Source: an uncultured bacterium | GTDB lineage: Bacteria; Bacillota; Clostridia; Lachnospirales; Lachnospiraceae | Reading direction: 5' to 3' | Assembly (NCBI GenBank): GCA_937916345.1 | Contig: CALFUE010000014.1 | Span: 1 to 23,917, forward strand | DNA length: 23,917 bases | Shown: positions 22,907 to 23,917 of the stretch, piece by piece | Layout: each line of letters begins with the position of its first letter | How positions within the stretch are numbered: the stretch's first letter is position 1 | Translations under genes and position numbers: made by a program | The notes under the pieces: model-generated | What the model was told of the DNA's origin: nothing | The model's input: only the letters and a program-made list of their open reading frames with translations | The model's database searches: none

Positions 22907-23917
22907 ATGGGTTTTGATTCAGCAGAACTGGCACTCAAGAGCGTGTGCCCCAGCAATAAGATGATTTACGACGACAAAGAAATGCCCAGCATTTTTGTCT
23001 ATATTCCGAAGTTCAGGCTTTGCGATGTTCTTTCTACCGCCAGCACGAATGTGCATCCGGCTTTCAGAAGAAACGGCGTTGAGATTGACGGATTCTATTT
23101 CGGAAAATTCGAGACGCACCACTATAACGGACGGGCGTACAGCCTCCCCGGAGAGGATCCCAGCGCAAACGCAGGACACGACACTTTTGTGTCTTACGCC
23201 AGAGCTAAAGGCGCAGGCTTCCACGAGGTAACGGCGGCAGAATGGGCGGCTATCGCTTTGTGGTGCCACAAGAACGGCTGCGAGCCTTACGGTAATAACA
23301 ACTACGGCAAGGACAGCAGAGAGACCTTATACAAGGCTATCCCCTCCATGGCAAAGGATTCTTCTGACCGTATTCAGAGAGTAGCCACCGGAACGGGTCC
23401 CGTGACTTGGAGCCACGACGGAACGCTCGAAGGCATTTGGGACATGAACGGAAATGTATGGGAGTGGTGCACCGGCTTAAGACTTGTAAACGGAGAGGTT
23501 CAGATCCTCGAGGATAACAACGCCTCCCTTGACACCGCAGACCTTTCCGCAAGCAGCAACGCATGGAAAGCAATCAAGGCAAGCGACGGAACCCTCGTTA
23601 CGCCGGACGGGCAGGGAACCACGCAGGGAACCGTAAAACTTGACCTGATCAATAGTAAATGGGTTTATTCCACCACTATCGCACACGCCACCGCAAGCGC
23701 AGGATGTGCCTTTAAGGATGCAACCGCCGATTCTTCCATTGGCGACGCAGCGAAGCTGCTCCTTCAGGCACTTGCTATGCTTCCGGACGCTTCGCTTACG
23801 GGAGATAACATCGACGCTACTTATGGCGGCGACTACTTCTATGTAAACAACGGCGAAGCCGAAAGGTGCTTGTTCCGGGGCGGCCACTGGGACTTTGGGG
23901 CTTACGCAGGTGTGTTC
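22907..23917 (+). CDS. DGR-type variable tail-tip protein, FGE/C-type-lectin fold (3' end outside the window)
   Basis: ATG 22907 follows AAAGGAGG; 337 codons are open to the window edge with no stop. The protein has the formylglycine-generating-enzyme-like fold used as a C-type-lectin display scaffold: VYIPKFRLCDV near residue 31, DGFYFGKFETHHYN (61-74), FHEVTAAEWAAIALWCHKNG (105-124), and the hallmark WDMNGNVWEW (178-187). A Gly/Ala/Thr-rich variable middle follows. From residue 321 comes CLFRGGHWDFGAYAGVF. The RGG-x-W-x-x-G-x-x-AGVF block opens the variable region of DGR targets. About 25-35 more residues, ending near an IGFR-like motif, would be expected. It probably binds the host receptor at the tail tip. 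Confidence 0.88.
   Translation, partial: MGFDSAELALKSVCPSNKMIYDDKEMPSIFVYIPKFRLCDVLSTASTNVHPAFRRNGVEIDGFYFGKFETHHYNGRAYSLPGEDPSANAGHDTFVSYARAKGAGFHEVTAAEWAAIALWCHKNGCEPYGNNNYGKDSRETLYKAIPSMAKDSSDRIQRVATGTGPVTWSHDGTLEGIWDMNGNVWEWCTGLRLVNGEVQILEDNNASLDTADLSASSNAWKAIKASDGTLVTPDGQGTTQGTVKLDLINSKWVYSTTIAHATASAGCAFKDATADSSIGDAAKLLLQALAMLPDASLTGDNIDATYGGDYFYVNNGEAERCLFRGGHWDFGAYAGVF
23876..23917 (+). other. Start of a DGR variable region (VR), truncated by the window
   Basis: In these 42 bases the codons at presumed variable positions are CAC (His), GAC (Asp), TTT (Phe) and TAC (Tyr). All four can be made from AAC or AAT by replacing adenine only. The framework codons between them (CGG GGC GGC, TGG, GGG GCT, GCA GGT GTG TTC) contain a single adenine. 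This is the fingerprint of adenine-specific mutagenic retrohoming. The template repeat would be expected downstream, probably with AAY at these four codons. Confidence 0.7.

Noticed and set aside
1..23917. tRNA genes, CRISPR arrays, insertion sequences, integrase or attachment sites
   Set aside because: None was seen. There are no regularly spaced short repeats, no transposase or integrase motifs and no cloverleaf-like tRNA sequence.
22892..23917. DGR reverse transcriptase or template repeat inside the window
   Set aside because: The target gene runs to the last base; no RT motif such as YxDD and no second copy of the variable region is present, so both can only be predicted downstream.

Overview
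The window is the late (packaging, head, contractile tail) module of a temperate-type myophage or prophage. The host is probably a gut-type Firmicute of the class Clostridia. This is inferred from strong AAGGAGG-type ribosome sites before nearly every gene, mid-range GC, TTG and GTG starts, an extended -10 promoter, Gram-positive LexA-type boxes and the gene families present. No integrase, repressor, lysis or replication gene lies in the window, so lysogeny is not shown directly. Every confident gene is on the + strand, and spacing is tight enough for one long operon.

Layout. Positions 1-480 are mostly non-coding or the tail of an upstream gene. They hold two near-perfect LexA-type palindromes (235-267), a terminator-like hairpin (280-326) and an extended -10 promoter (475-483) overlapped by a third, weaker LexA-like box. 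A structured leader (490-558) follows. Next come a ParB-domain/DNA methyltransferase fusion, the small and GpA-type large terminase subunits, a gpW-like connector and a lambda-type portal (to 6056). The head continues with an HK97-type protease reading frame that overlaps, out of frame, a Mu gpT-like major capsid gene, then a DUF2190 decoration protein and small head-tail completion genes (to 10311).

The tail is of P2/Mu contractile type: sheath, tube, a chaperone pair joined by a -1 frameshift at T TTT TTA (12682-12688), a 1170-residue tape measure, gpX, a hub protein with a LysM domain at each end, spike gpV, gpU, the gp25/W wedge protein, baseplate J and gpI. The gpI homologue ends in three exact-period 38-residue repeats. 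Packaging and portal are lambda-like, the capsid is Mu gpT-like and the tail is P2-like, a typical phage mosaic.

The right end is the most interesting part. Three small unrecognised proteins lead into a gene that runs off the window and encodes a formylglycine-generating-enzyme/C-type-lectin fold protein. Its last visible residues read RGGHWDFGAYAGVF, the characteristic start of the variable region of a diversity-generating retroelement (DGR) target. All four presumed variable codons can be derived from AAY codons by changing adenines only. The window therefore probably stops inside the hypervariable receptor-binding tip of this phage. The template repeat, accessory gene and reverse transcriptase would be expected just downstream, but none of them is visible here.
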